Source: Symsagittifera roscoffensis
Taxonomy: Eukaryota > Xenacoelomorpha > Acoela > Convolutidae
DNA: 64,000 nucleotides
Reading direction: 5' to 3'
NCBI RefSeq assembly: GCF_963678635.1
Contig: NC_087068.1
Location: 51,002,563-51,066,562, forward strand
The notes under the pieces were generated by a model that saw only the letters and a program-made list of their open reading frames with translations, did no database searches and had not been told where the DNA came from. This document shows, piece after piece, positions 20,784 through 32,600 of the stretch (the stretch's first letter is position 1; every line of letters starts with the position of its first letter). The position numbers and the translations under genes were made by a program.

Positions 20784-21271
20784 TACTCCTTGAAGTTCGT
20801 TAGGTTATCGCCTAGTCCGTAAAAGCCAGTAAAAATTTGGTATGTACCAGTAATATTGCCGCCCACAATACTCAAATTACATTGATCGCTGGTAAACTTG
20901 TCTAATGCGAGTTGGCTGCATGCATTTTTAAATCTAGGTTAGTAAACCACACTTCTCCAACGGAATCACTTGCAATTTGTGCCGCGACATTGTTACCAGT
21001 TCGTGAATATTCGGATTTTGTATTTGTTGTTGTATTTTTGTTTATTTACAAATTTTGAATCCAGAGCTAACTTGATGGATTTGTCTTTTTTACAAGTAAT
21101 GACTATCAGACTGATAAAACGATCTTCGTCGCAGTTTTCTAGTTTCTTAATATGTCTTTCATCTATTAATCTGTTAAGCTCTGTCTTAATTGAATCCAGT
21201 AAGTGGAGGGGCACTCGTCTTCCTTTTAATTGAATCGGTTTTAGAGGTTCGTGAAAATGGGTAATTTTCAT
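20784..21271 (-). pseudogene. RT N-terminal part and broken palm of element 1
   Basis: 20993-21271 is open: FHEPLKPIQLKGRRVPLHLL, ...RHIKKLENCDEDRFISLIVI, TCKKDKSIKLALDSKFVNK. These are the first RT blocks of gypsy elements. From 20990 down to 20784 the palm is recognisable only in pieces over several frames (LALDKFTSDQCNLSIVGGN, TGTYQIFTGFYGL), with at least two stops and frame changes. Confidence 0.8.
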
Positions 21272-21760
21272 CTAGTTTTTTATTTTTCCAATCCGAAGGA
21301 ACAAATTTTTAAATATTTTTGATATGTGTAACATTTCGCTATCTTTGTCTGATGGAGAAATAGAATTTATGGACTTACACTGCTTGTGAGTCTGGAAATG
21401 TGGGAAGTAATTCTGCGAGACTTGTATCCCTTCATTTCCTAGAATGTTTCTCTCGTGTCCCTCGGTCAAGAAGAAATGACAGTCGCTGTGCGACCAACCG
21501 TTAGAAAAGATCGGAAGTATCACCTTTCCAGAAATATTTATAGCGTTGTCGGTGAATCCACAGTAAAGATCCTTTGTTGCTTTGTCCACCGGAAAAATTT
21601 TCAAGTAAGGGTCTCGAAGTATCAGTTCGTGTAAAACGTTTTTCTTGAGGAAACTAACCGGGCTAGCTGAGTCCACTTTCATATTTAAAATTATTTGATT
21701 TTCTTTTCCGAGGCCAATGTTTAATAATTTCTTCAGTTCTTTTCCTTCATTGTCGAACAT
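21272..21760 (-). pseudogene. Retroviral-type aspartic protease region of element 1
   Basis: 162-codon frame ending where RT begins. The active-site block reads NMKVDSASPVSFLKKNVL, that is D-S-A rather than D-[ST]-G. The second conserved block (ERNILGNEGIQVSQ) corresponds to the I-[IL]-G-R/N turn. It lies between the zinc knuckles and the RT, as expected. Confidence 0.75.
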
Positions 21761-21808
21761 TGTAGTTACATTTAATACAGAGTAATCGTCGTTTTCGCTT
21801 TGTCCAGA

Positions 21809-22885
21809 TTACTCCGACCATGCGTTTATGACGCCACAACATTCTCTATCTACACGGTCAGTATTTACTTCCGGAATATCCGACAGATTAAAATCTGTAT
21901 GATCTACAATTTGATTATTTACAATGTTTACATTTCTACGACGAGATTTACAAAGTCTGGTAAAGTGACCTGTGTATTTACAGGAGGTACAGGTAGTATC
22001 TTTTGCTGGGCAAACTGCTAGGTGTCCTTTTGAGAAGGTTCCGCCGCACTTCATACAGGTGTTGCTTTTTTCTATATTGAGAGTTGGCTCTCTTTTTACA
22101 GTGAAATGGCTGTGCGGTTTATGTACAGATGATCCGTTGGATTTAGAATTGTTTGTGAATTTTAAGTTGTTTAAAATTCCCTTTTCATCGATGAGTGCTA
22201 CGTTTAGTGCTCTTCGTGGTGGAAGAGTTTCTTTTAAAGGTTTCCTTTGGATATCGTAGTTTTCATGTTGTTTATGAAAATATCTCTAATCCACTCTTCT
22301 TCTCCCGCGGTTATGTCACACTTTTTAGCCATTTCTGCTAAGGCACCCCAAAATTGTTCAAGAGATTCTCTATCACGTTGTTTTCGGATTAGCAATTTTG
22401 GTCGCTCAAATGTGACTTTTGTCTTTCTTACAAAGGCGATTGCTAGGAAATCCCAAATTTCTTTAAATGAAATTTGCAAGATTTTTACCTTTAAAAAATT
22501 TTGTCCGAAGATTCTTTTTCCTTCATTTCCTAAGGCCAGGTACAAGACTGATCGTAATTTTTTTATCTGCTTCCTCTAGTCGCATTCCATTGAATTTCTT
22601 GGTTTCTGATTTAATGGAAGCTGATTCTTCTTTGTCGTAGCGTCTTTGTTTTTGAACGTTTCTGTCCAATCTCGACTTTCTTTGGTTTTCCGTTTCGCCG
22701 TCCAACGGATTTTCCAAATTTGGAGGTTGAGGATGATGTCTCTCTGAGGATTTAGTAGGTTTCCGATGTCTATATTTTCTTTAGCGATCGCTCCAATCTT
22801 TCCAGGGAATGGGGGGATCTACCGTATGTTTTTGCCAAAATGGAGGTATTCTTCTCACGTTAGTTTCGTTATTTGACTGCGCCAT
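21809..22885 (-). pseudogene. Gag of element 1 (broken)
   Basis: Starts MAQSNNETNVRRIPPFWQKH with the A of the ATG being the last LTR base. It stops after 34 codons (TAA near 22782) and continues in other frames: capsid-like DRESLEQFWGALAEMAKKCD (22234-22545), then zinc knuckles KCGGTFSKGHLAVCPAKDTT followed by CTSCKYTGHFTRLC. The second knuckle is the standard CX2CX4HX4C. The first has a longer CX2CX5-7HX3C spacing, as in element 2. Confidence 0.85.
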
Positions 22886-23103
22886 GATAAAATGTTACTT
22901 TGTTGTAGCTAATTCTAAGTTATACAATTAAAAGAATAAAATAATAAAAGTGAATTAGTCTAAAATTAAAACAATAATAAGTGAGAGAGATCATTGTGTC
23001 CGCCGGAGAGAATGGCAAGTGAAGGTCATATGTAAGTGACCTGCTAACTAATTTAGTTAAGTAAAGTTCGCAATAGATCCAAGATAAAATGCGAATCACA
23101 ACA
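22885..23103 (-). repeat. 5' LTR of element 1 (219 bp)
   Basis: Shares start (TGATAAAATGTTACTTTG) and end (GCGAATCACAACA) with 16357-16584. On the coding strand it begins TGTTGTG and ends TCA. It is followed directly by TGGCGCAG, the presumed primer-binding site. Confidence 0.92.
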
Positions 23104-23514
23104 ATTATCAATTATCCTTGCACTTTGGGACATCACTGGGCTCTTTTTTCTTTCTCCCCAACACACACGAGCATCAATTTTATGGTGTAACGAGTGTTTT
23201 ATCAAGGTTGATTATCAGACCAAAAATACTTACATGGCCTGAGTAGTCTGCATGTCCATTTTCATGTCAATCGGGTGGTTGGAAAAAAAGAGCCCCTCGC
23301 AGCAATCGATTTGTGATTATAATCAATTATATTCAATTTTATTTGGAGAAATTGATTCAATTATGATCCGTTTAAATCCTATATTGGAATACTGTTTTTC
23401 CTGCAATACTCACAGTATTTTCGACTACTAAGTTTTTTCACATTTATTCAAGTTTTGCCAAACCATATCGTTCAAATCCAGTTTTTCTCAATTTCATCAC
23501 CCAAGTTGAACACG

Positions 23515-23800
23515 CCCAAGTTTATGCACACCTACCTCCACCCCAACCCACCTACCCTCACCCCCACCGACTACCCCCCATCTACCCTACCTCCCCAGCC
23601 CCCCCCCCCTGCGTAAACACCACCCAACCTACCCTCACACACCTACCCCACCCCACCCCACCCACCCTCACCACCGCCTATCTCCAGATTACCCTACATT
23701 CACCCACACCTACTCCAATCTACCCTCACTCCACCTACCCTCACTCCATCCGCCTACATCCCCCACCTCCCGTACCTCCACAAATACCTACCCCCCGTAA
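23515..23800. repeat. C-rich low-complexity tract (CCTACCC / CACCCC units)
   Basis: About 285 bases almost free of G on the + strand, made of variable CCTACCCTCACC and CCACCC units, followed within 40 bases by a 13-G run. An irregular simple repeat. Confidence 0.9.
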
Positions 23801-26029
23801 GATTTTCTTTTTTGGGGAGGTGACGTAAAAGCTGCAGGGGGGGGGGGGTCACGCGTTTACAATGCTTTTACGTAATTTTATGGTAAATTTAGGTAAAGAG
23901 TAAGCGTGGAGTGAAGGTGTTGGTAAGTGAAGGAAGTAAGAATGGTGGGAGTTTGTGTGAAGTGTTTAGCGGAAGGGAAAACAAAAAGGAAACTTTTTTT
24001 AAAACAACACAATTTACCGCTGTAGTCAAAAGTAAAACTAAATTTAGCGATTGCAACGTTCAAGTTTCGAATATTTACTTTCAAGTTTTTTCCAGGCTCT
24101 TACTCATAAAAACCTATTATATCTCATTTTACTCCGTTATAATAGACTGCAATGGATTAAGGTGATATCTTCATTATTGGTTTTTTAAACTGATTATTGA
24201 CCCATTCTAATCGATTATTACTAGAAATTTGTGAAGGCAGATTATGAAAATGAATAAGAATAGATTATTTGTCATTGAATCTCATTGCGGGAACAAGATT
24301 GTCCAAAGTAAGGCACAATCTTTTTTAAAATCAAATATCAATTGAAGCTAAGAATTGGCCAAAAATAACTTGAAAATGCAATAAAAAAATGATCGAAACA
24401 AAAACTGCTTGAGACAAAAACTGGTTTTGTGAAATTTCGTCGACTTTTCTCTAAATTTATGAACTTATGTTTAAAGTTTTGCCAACATTCATATGAAGTC
24501 TGAAAAAATTCTGACACTTTTCAATGCACAAATGAGACAAAATTTTACAAAAAAAGTCATCACCGCAATCTCATTTTTCTCCATTAATGAAATAAATGGT
24601 TTCTATCGAATATTTATTTTTCCCGATTTTTTTTCAATGACAAAGTAAACAACTATCAGATGCATTAGGTCCCCTCTATCTCCTCTTTGAAATCAAAATA
24701 CTTCCAGATCTTATCTGTTCAAACTGATCTTCTCCTGAATAAACACTTGCCCCTTAAGTTTTGATGCGTTCTGGAATAAGCTAAAATTGAAGCATGTTTG
24801 ATTTTAAAAGCGTGATTCAGAACTTCAGCAAAAGCTGCGCTTTTCAATTCATTTTTTGTCAAATCTATCCATTTTATTTAACAAAACTAATATAAATGAG
24901 TTTTCCGCATAGATGATGTATGAGTATTCAATTTTTTTTTCAAATATACATAATAAAACAACATTTTATTGGATTTTTTTTTGCTGTTGAACAGTCAAAA
25001 TTGGTTCTTTTCAATTTCTGGTTCCTTGCAGAACCGGATGATAATACTTCAATCTGATTGTATGAAATTATTTAGTACGAAACGAAATCTGAAGGTTAAT
25101 TTCAAAGAATCTTTTATAGGGATAAGATTTGTTCTATCAAGTGCCAAAAGGGGGAAAAGAAATCCCCCAATTTGACGCAAAGTTAGCAAAACAGGCTTTT
25201 TAAAAAATATTTTTTGAGGTTTTAACGGCCTAACTTGTGTAGCGATGGCTGTTTTACTTCCAATCTATTGTCCGCAATTTTTCCCTAATTAAGTTTATAT
25301 CGCAACCGCTTTGTGCCAAAGAAATGCGTCGGCGACCGGCAGAAGCCAAGAAATTTTGGTCTCGCCCGGCCAAAAAATTAACAGTGACAAGCTCGAGATT
25401 GCAACCGAAGAAAAAATATAAGCGTTGCGCGCATTTTTTCTCTTGAATTCTGAATATGTTGGATAATCCAGGAAATAATTTTTTTTATGTCGCGTCATGT
25501 TTTTGTCCCCTTATCAATATGTGTTTTCAAATATGAGCTAAATGTTTACAAAAAAATTCAAATTGCGTTTTTTAAATTTCGAAATTAGAAGCTTTTTTAA
25601 GTTACCTACTAAGGTTTCCAGAATTTGAGTTCAAGGAATGACACTCGGGAAACCACAGTTGCAGAATCACGGTTTATAGAATCAGGATTTATGTCATCAT
25701 TTCACCCGGCGGGTCTATGATTTTTCAAGTGAGGGGGATTTTTTAAATTTTGTCAATCTTTTTTTTAGTGTCATACCGGAGGGTATGATGTTCTAATACT
25801 TGAATCCGAATGGATCGATAAACCTTTAATTCTAAGTCGGAGCGAAAGAAACGACTAGTTGACAGATAACATTTATTCAACTCTCTTTTCTTATTGCAGT
25901 TAGAGTTCGTTCTCTCTGTCTACCAAGGTCATGTGACCAGCCATCTAGGCGTTAAACATAAGATTGTTAATAATATAAATAACATACATATAAGGATAGT
26001 TTGTCGATCCAGACCGGATGACATCTAGG

Positions 26030-26330
26030 TTGAACGAATTATTTTTCCGAGCTCTTCGAAAGCACTTGAAAACGCCTATTTGTTGAACAAAAAACGGCTG
26101 AAAATGCCGTTTTGGGCACTTTTTGAAGATTTTAGATTTTAAAAGGAAAATTTTTTTTTTGAGCGCTTGCCCCTCAATGTATTGGCACCAAAATTGTTTT
26201 TAGAAAACTTTTGGTTCTGTCGGCCGAAACTGGATGTCGTAGAATCGATTAAAGGAAGGTCCCTTTGAATAAAGAAGAAGCCCACCCCCTCCCAAAAAAG
26301 CGCTACTTGAGATATATTGGCGATAAAGTG
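26030..26330 (+). repeat. MITE-like dispersed repeat, fragment 1
   Basis: Shares blocks with the copy at 40850-41162: TTTTCCGAGCTCTTCGAAAG CAC, GAGCGCTTGCCCCTCAATGT, ATTGGCACCAAAATTG, TAGAAAACTTTTGGTTCTGT. The GC-rich ends are missing or diverged. Confidence 0.45.
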
Positions 26331-26437
26331 TCAAATTGCCCCAAATGCTGTTTTTGTTTAGATCTACTTATTTTAAATTTCAGGCTTCTAGTTTAAATTG
26401 TGTTCTCCCATAAATAATACAAGTGAGGTTTTTGCAG

Positions 26438-26615
26438 GCCATGAGCATAGAGAGCAGAGCCTCCTATGCCGCTCCTAAAGGAAACTTCCCCCAATGCTAC
26501 GCCTTCCTCGCCTCTTTGCAGGGGGTGGGGGCGGGGCTAAGGGGCGACAAGCGTGTACTCGTTTTCATGGTGCTAGTTGCATTACTGCTAGACAACATGT
26601 TACTCACGTGCATCG
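26438..26615 (+). CDS. VMAT: VMAT exon 1a, variant TM1 (alternative to 1b)
   Basis: Acceptor tttttgcag ending 26437; donor GTAGGT at 26616, phase 1. It encodes [20 protein letters not shown] ...[24 protein letters not shown]. The core [10 protein letters not shown] is identical to exon 1b, but the helix before it differs ([10 protein letters not shown] against [10 protein letters not shown]) and the N-tail is short. It can start at its own ATG (26441) or be joined in phase 0 to an upstream exon. A GGTAG|GTAAAA donor 4 bases further would break the frame with exon 2. Confidence 0.8.
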
Positions 26616-29600
26616 GTAGGTAAAAAAAGAAAAGTCTGCACAAATTTCATCCCCCATAAATTTTGTTTGTTCATTTCTTCCTTCACATGTTTTCGTCATA
26701 AACATCTCATAGACCCGTAATGACAATTGGGTAAAAAGTGCCTCTAAATTTAATAGGGTAAGAATAAATCAAGTTGAGTGCAATTAAAAAGACCCGATTT
26801 TTGTAATTTGTCAGTTTATTTATTTTTTGACCCGATTTCTTTATTTTACGTTCCACATCAAAATCTATTGTCAAAATTAATACAATCATTGAATATTCTC
26901 AAAAAAGGCAATAATTAGATGACGGAACGGATGATAGATATGATGCAGCAACAAGTTAAATTTATAACTAGCTATTAATTATGTGTAGCCATAACTTATA
27001 TCTCTGCTTTACTGTTTAGTGCTAACTGACCTTCTAGTCTCACCCGACCTAACCGGGCCCAAAATCAAACCCAACCGACTGAACTACTATTGTGCACGTG
27101 ACATCTTCCGACTGCAGCATGTTTCACCCCCACCCACCTTCAGTACCCAGACCAGTAAGGGAGGAGAGTCGAACTGAGTCATCATTGGTCCCCCCTCGTC
27201 CTAATCCCACCGTCCAAAATCACCCCCCGAGCCAAAATCACCTCGCCCCTTATACGCCGCAAGCACCTACAAACACACCGCTTTCGTCATCAACAAACCC
27301 ATTTTACCACCAAACAGACATAGTAAATATAGATTTACAGCCATCTCCAAACCAGTTTCGTCCAGCTGCGAGTAGTAATTCCTACCAAAACTGCAATAAC
27401 AATTTCACATCGAGGCCTGCAGATCTACTACTGAACAACACTTTCGAGCACGACTCTAGAACGGGCGATTCATTTCAAAACAATTATCAATCGACAACTG
27501 GGGGAGTGTTTTTTGCATCGGCGCAAGACTTCGTGGCCCGGGAGAAAATGGGTCCGATTCTGGATAAAATGAGAGGCTCCCGGAAACTGCTAATTTTTAT
27601 AGTGTTCATCGCGCTTCTCCTTGACAACATGCTGCTGACCAGTATAGGTAAGCTCGGAAGATTTCCTCTTAATAGAAGAACCAAACTTCTATGTCATCCA
27701 ATCAGAATTCTGTATTCAAAACATGAAAGGTAGATATTTTCGCGCTTGGATCCTTCTGTCATGCGAATGCTCACATTGGTAAGCTTATTTGTGTCCTGAT
27801 ATCAATCGGTTTTTGACCCCAATTTGACCATTGACCTTTGACATTCGACTCTGATTTGACTCTTCTCCCATCAAGATCTTTCTAAAAAAACTTATCTCAT
27901 TTTTAGATTGTAGTTATATTTATTTCTGAAGTTAATGACTGAAGCATGATTTTTTGAAAACTGTAATTTTTCAGATTGATTGTTCAACTGTAGTTTTGAT
28001 TAGAGCTGGACGCCTGCAGCTTAAGAGAACAAAAAAACTTTTTTTTAAAAAATTTTTAAATTTTTTTCCTAATTTCAAAAAATGTTTAATGTGAGTTTTT
28101 TTATATATATTTTTAAAGCTTAGTGAATAGGGATGTATTCGAGCCGATCTCACATTTCAAGATATGAAAATATAGATCATAAAATTGTTATCTTGCCGCA
28201 AAAATGCCAAGCTTGAATAATTATCTAATCATGCAGATAAAGTGTCAAATAAATTTTATCATCAAATATGTTCAATGTTGGTTGAATGAAGCTGAATATT
28301 TTTTTGAGCTCAGGGAAGCATAGTTTTTAGTATAAAAAGAATTCATTTAACTTGTCAATTTCGGAGCAATTAAGTTAATTCGAGTATTTAAATTTAATTT
28401 AAACCATCATCAGCTCGGAAAAGAATTGGCTCAGAAGAAAAAAAAATTCAAAGTTTTTCTTGGTTTGGAACATAATTTTCATTATCAGGTGTTTCATTTA
28501 AATTTTTATGCTATTCCGGGCACTGTCAGCGTGATGGAACTTTGATTTTGATTTTTTTTTTCATGCAAGCCCAATTTCCACAATATCAAGGGGTTTTAGG
28601 CATGTGGAACCAGATCTAAACTATATTTTATTATTGAATATTTTATCACTATAAAATATTTAATACTAACCAATCATGATCCATCAAACTAACAACCCAT
28701 TTATTTGTAAGTGCTGAAATTACTTGTAATTTCAGCACCAGAGCATTCTGAATTTAACTTACGACTTAGTTGCTTCTTCCAAGAGACCAACTTGTAAAAA
28801 ACCAGTATACTCTGAAATATAAGAGTAAGATTAAGATCGGTATTAGACTAAGAAGTTGCACGAATCTATCCGGCCGAAAATAAGATAACGTGACGAGCAG
28901 ACGGTGTACCTTATCTGAAATTACTCTATGAGTTAGACCTTCCGTCCCAACTCATCTGGTTCGGACAGTAGTTATTTTTTCCATACAAATTTTCCTGAAA
29001 AAATGGTTTCATTAATTTGCTTTTACGACCCTTTTTTAACGGTATGACAATAAGAAGAATCAAAATATAGCCAAGATAGCCCATTTCTGTGCAAGTATCC
29101 TAGATTATTCCGACCATAGATTAGCCAAAAATACAAAAACCTTTTTCAAATTAGTGTCTTAAACAAACAAGACTGCTCGTATCAGGGACTGCTCGAAGCC
29201 TTGAATGTTCCGACTGCCCATTAAGGTTTTTGGAGCAGTAATATCATTAAAAAATTTAAAGTAATAAATTAAAATTAAAATTTTTTTTTCAAAAACTTTG
29301 AAATTTTTTAAATGAAAATCATCCCCCCACACGCCATATAAAGTACAAAAGGATAGATTTCGCTCCTTGTAACAAACCAATTATGGCAAATAAGCTTCTT
29401 TTAACCAACTTGGAACGATTTCTAAGACGGATTAACTCTCCGCTTACGCGAAAATGGCAATCTTTAAACCCTCATAGCTTTACAAAAAATGATCACAGGT
29501 GAAATATCTTTTCAAATTTGAGCTCAGGACAACAATACCTTTCGAATGATATTAAAAAAATCCGTCAAAAATGGCTAGTTAAAAAGTCGAAATTTGTCCG

Positions 29601-32600
29601 AAGAAAAAAACCCACCCCGAGCACAAATATTCCGTTACTTTCGTATCGAAAGTCGGAACAAAAACTAGAATTTAAGCATATCGACAATCAGAATAAAATA
29701 GACAAAATGACAATATTTCTGTCGAAAAATGACTAGAAAAAAACTCTAAAAAAATAGATTTCAAACATAATTTCAAACTGAATTTTAACGGCTTGAATTA
29801 ATTATAATAAACAAATTGTAAGCAAACTTACTCGCTTTATTTGCTCGAAATTAGACTAAAAAGAATATTTTACACCTGATTTTCTCAACACTGGGACAAT
29901 TTGTTTAAAATGTTTAAATGCTGTTCAAATCACGCTTGAAAGATATCTAATGTGATTTATCACCCGTCATAATCCAATTACCTTTTATGCTACCTAATGC
30001 TGCGTGGAACAAAACTTAAGCACGACGAAAACGTTTTTTCTCTTCATTTTCATTGGTTGGAACAAAAAAATTAAAGCAGTAAAGAAGACTAAATTTTTGT
30101 TCTGGACTTTGATTGACTAGTGATTCATCTGATAGTTTTAATATGAAATCTCATCCTGCACCCAGTGGCAATATGTTTGTTCAAAACTATATTTGAAAAA
30201 TAAGAAAAAATTCATTGAAAACTAAGATTTTTTCTTGATTTTTCCCTTTTTTATGTTTACATATATTTTCTACTTACATCAAGTGCATTTAAAAAAAGGC
30301 AACACTTTTTCAACTACTTAAACAGCTACAAGTACTCAGCTGCAACTTTTTTGCACGGTAAAAAATTTGACACGCAGAGTTGACACGCAGAATAATTAGA
30401 TTCACCGAAGAATATTGAAATACTTATATTATGAAAATTAGAGTCAATTCTTTGAATGAATTTCAAATGAACTTTTTCTAAAGTTTCAATTTTATTAGAT
30501 TCCAAAATCTGATCGAAAGTATTACCGTGTTTTACTTTAATTTTTTCAAATGGGGCGGAATTAAACCTGCTCTAAATCTACTATACACATAAAATTTACA
30601 TGCTTACTATAAACACAAAATTTTCTCCTTAAAAAGTCAATGTATCTATAAAATTGAACAAGACTGCTCGTATCAGGGCGAAACCCTGAATGTTCCGACT
30701 GCCTTTTGAGGTTTATGGAGCAGTAATAACATTAAAAAATTCAATGAAATAAAACAAAATAAAAAAATTTCTAAGATTTGAAATTTTTTATGAAAATCAT
30801 CCCCCCACACGCCATATAAAGTACAAAAAGATAGATTTCGCTCCTTGTAACAAACCAATTATGGCACATAAACTTCTTTTAACCAATTTGGGACGATTTC
30901 TAAGGCGGATTAACTCTCCGCTTACGCGTTAATAGCGCGAAATATATCGCGCGTTAATTGTCCCAAATTGGCCAAAATGGCAATCTTTAAACCCCCGTAA
31001 CTTAAACAAAAATGATCACAGGTAAAATATCTTTTCAAATTTGAGCTCAGGACAACAATACCTTTCGAATGATGAAAAAAAATTCCGTCAAAAATGGCTA
31101 GTTAAAAAGTTAAAAAGTCGAAATTTTTCTGAAGAAAAAAAAACCCACCCCGAGCACAAATATTCCGTCACTTTCGTATCGAAATCGGAACAATAAGATC
31201 TATAAAATATTTCAAACCTATTAAGGCTATAGAAAATTTCTTTTCCGTCTGAGTTTCAAGTGACTCAAGAAGTCTGAATGTTAAATTTTACATTTTGTGA
31301 TTTTGGCAGAGATTAGACAGTTGATTAATTTGAAGATTCCAGTCATAGTGTTTTTTTTTTAATTTTTACACTAAACTGTCTTTTAACTTTTTTGTATTAA
31401 TACTGATTTCTGCTGATGATTTTTGAGAGTTTCGTTTAAGGGCTCATTTTGATTTCCACTGGCTATATGCATGACTCGGGCAACCACCCCATTATATGAA
31501 CTGCTATATGCATGACTCATTATAACTAGGGCAACAACAAAATTGACTTTAAAACGTCACTTTTAGCGCTATTGAATTGACCTTAAAATGGCCCTAAATT
31601 GACTTTAAACCTTCAAAAGATGACCAAAAAACATTCATGTAGAAATATCGAGTTCAACAAAAGTTTAAATTCGCATAACACATAAAGTAGTTTTCAACTC
31701 GCTCATCAGAAACCGCCGACTTCGCGCTTGCAACCAGGAGCCGATCGTCTTGAAACCCAAGAACTACTCTCTGCACATCCGTGTCACAGCAATGGTCAAA
31801 TACGTTGCTTACCCGCACACGTATTTCTCAGAAATATCTGAAAAGCTTCACGTGTGAACTTTCATGTCTCAAAAATGTAGGTATTAGGCAAAAAATTCCT
31901 GAGACAGACCAAAAAATGACCTTTTACATAGCAGAAGTAGCATTTATAGCAGTTTGTGGTGAAATTGACAAATTGACCGAATAGCAATAATAGCAGTTAT
32001 AGTTGCCCTACTTATAACATAATTTTAACCACAAATTTAATTTTAATTTTAATTTACCTTGAATGTTTTTAAATTATTATAGCAATTTTGGTGCTTAATT
32101 TGGACTACATTGTTGAAATCCAGGATTTTTTTTTGCATTTTTTTCCATAAGTTTGATAAATTTAATTGATTTTCATAGTTTTCAGCAATGGTTTTGAGCT
32201 TAAAACTTGATTTACATCAATGGTTTTCATGATTGAGTTCAATTTTCTCTTTTAGACAAAACAAAAACCATTTATGTACAATAAATATTGTTTTTAATTC
32301 TGGACTGTATGAAATCTTTATATAACATCCTATTTTACCCAATATGACATCCAGTTTAATAACAAACAATAGTTAAAAATCTGTTTAAAAATCGATTATA
32401 GTCAATAGCAAGCAACCGCAGTTTAGTCAATGCGCGAGTATACTTACATCACAGGGTATACTTATAGCAAAAAACGAAATATCTCTTAGGTATTTTTCTG
32501 ATTTTACGCTGAAGAACTGATGACAAAACCTTTTTTATCTCTGATTCAGTACTGGAAAATTAGCTTCCTTTTAAATCTGTGAACATAGATGTAGCAGATT

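Larger units (their letters stand above)
16357..23103 (-). mobile_element. Old Ty3/gypsy LTR retrotransposon, degenerate (element 1)
   Basis: Bounded by two diverged LTRs (16357-16584 and 22885-23103) and flanked by a 5-bp target duplication ATTAT (16352-16356 and 23104-23108). The coding strand is -. Order from the 5' LTR: gag with two zinc knuckles, protease, reverse transcriptase, RNase H, integrase, and a long post-integrase tail. Every part is broken by stops and shifts. Key active-site residues are gone (the RT box reads CYLDEI instead of a DD pair; the RNase H TYASHNG lacks its Asp). It belongs to the same lineage as the intact-LTR element at 41291-47552. No full protein can be made. 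Confidence 0.93.
23109..26437. other. Non-coding stretch with C-rich tract and MITE fragment
   Basis: Contains the C-rich low-complexity tract (23515-23800), a 13-G run near 23837, and a MITE-like fragment at about 26030-26330. No supportable exon. Confidence 0.5.

Noticed and set aside
20117-22579. + strand open frames inside element 1
   Set aside because: Antisense shadows of the decayed gag-pol.
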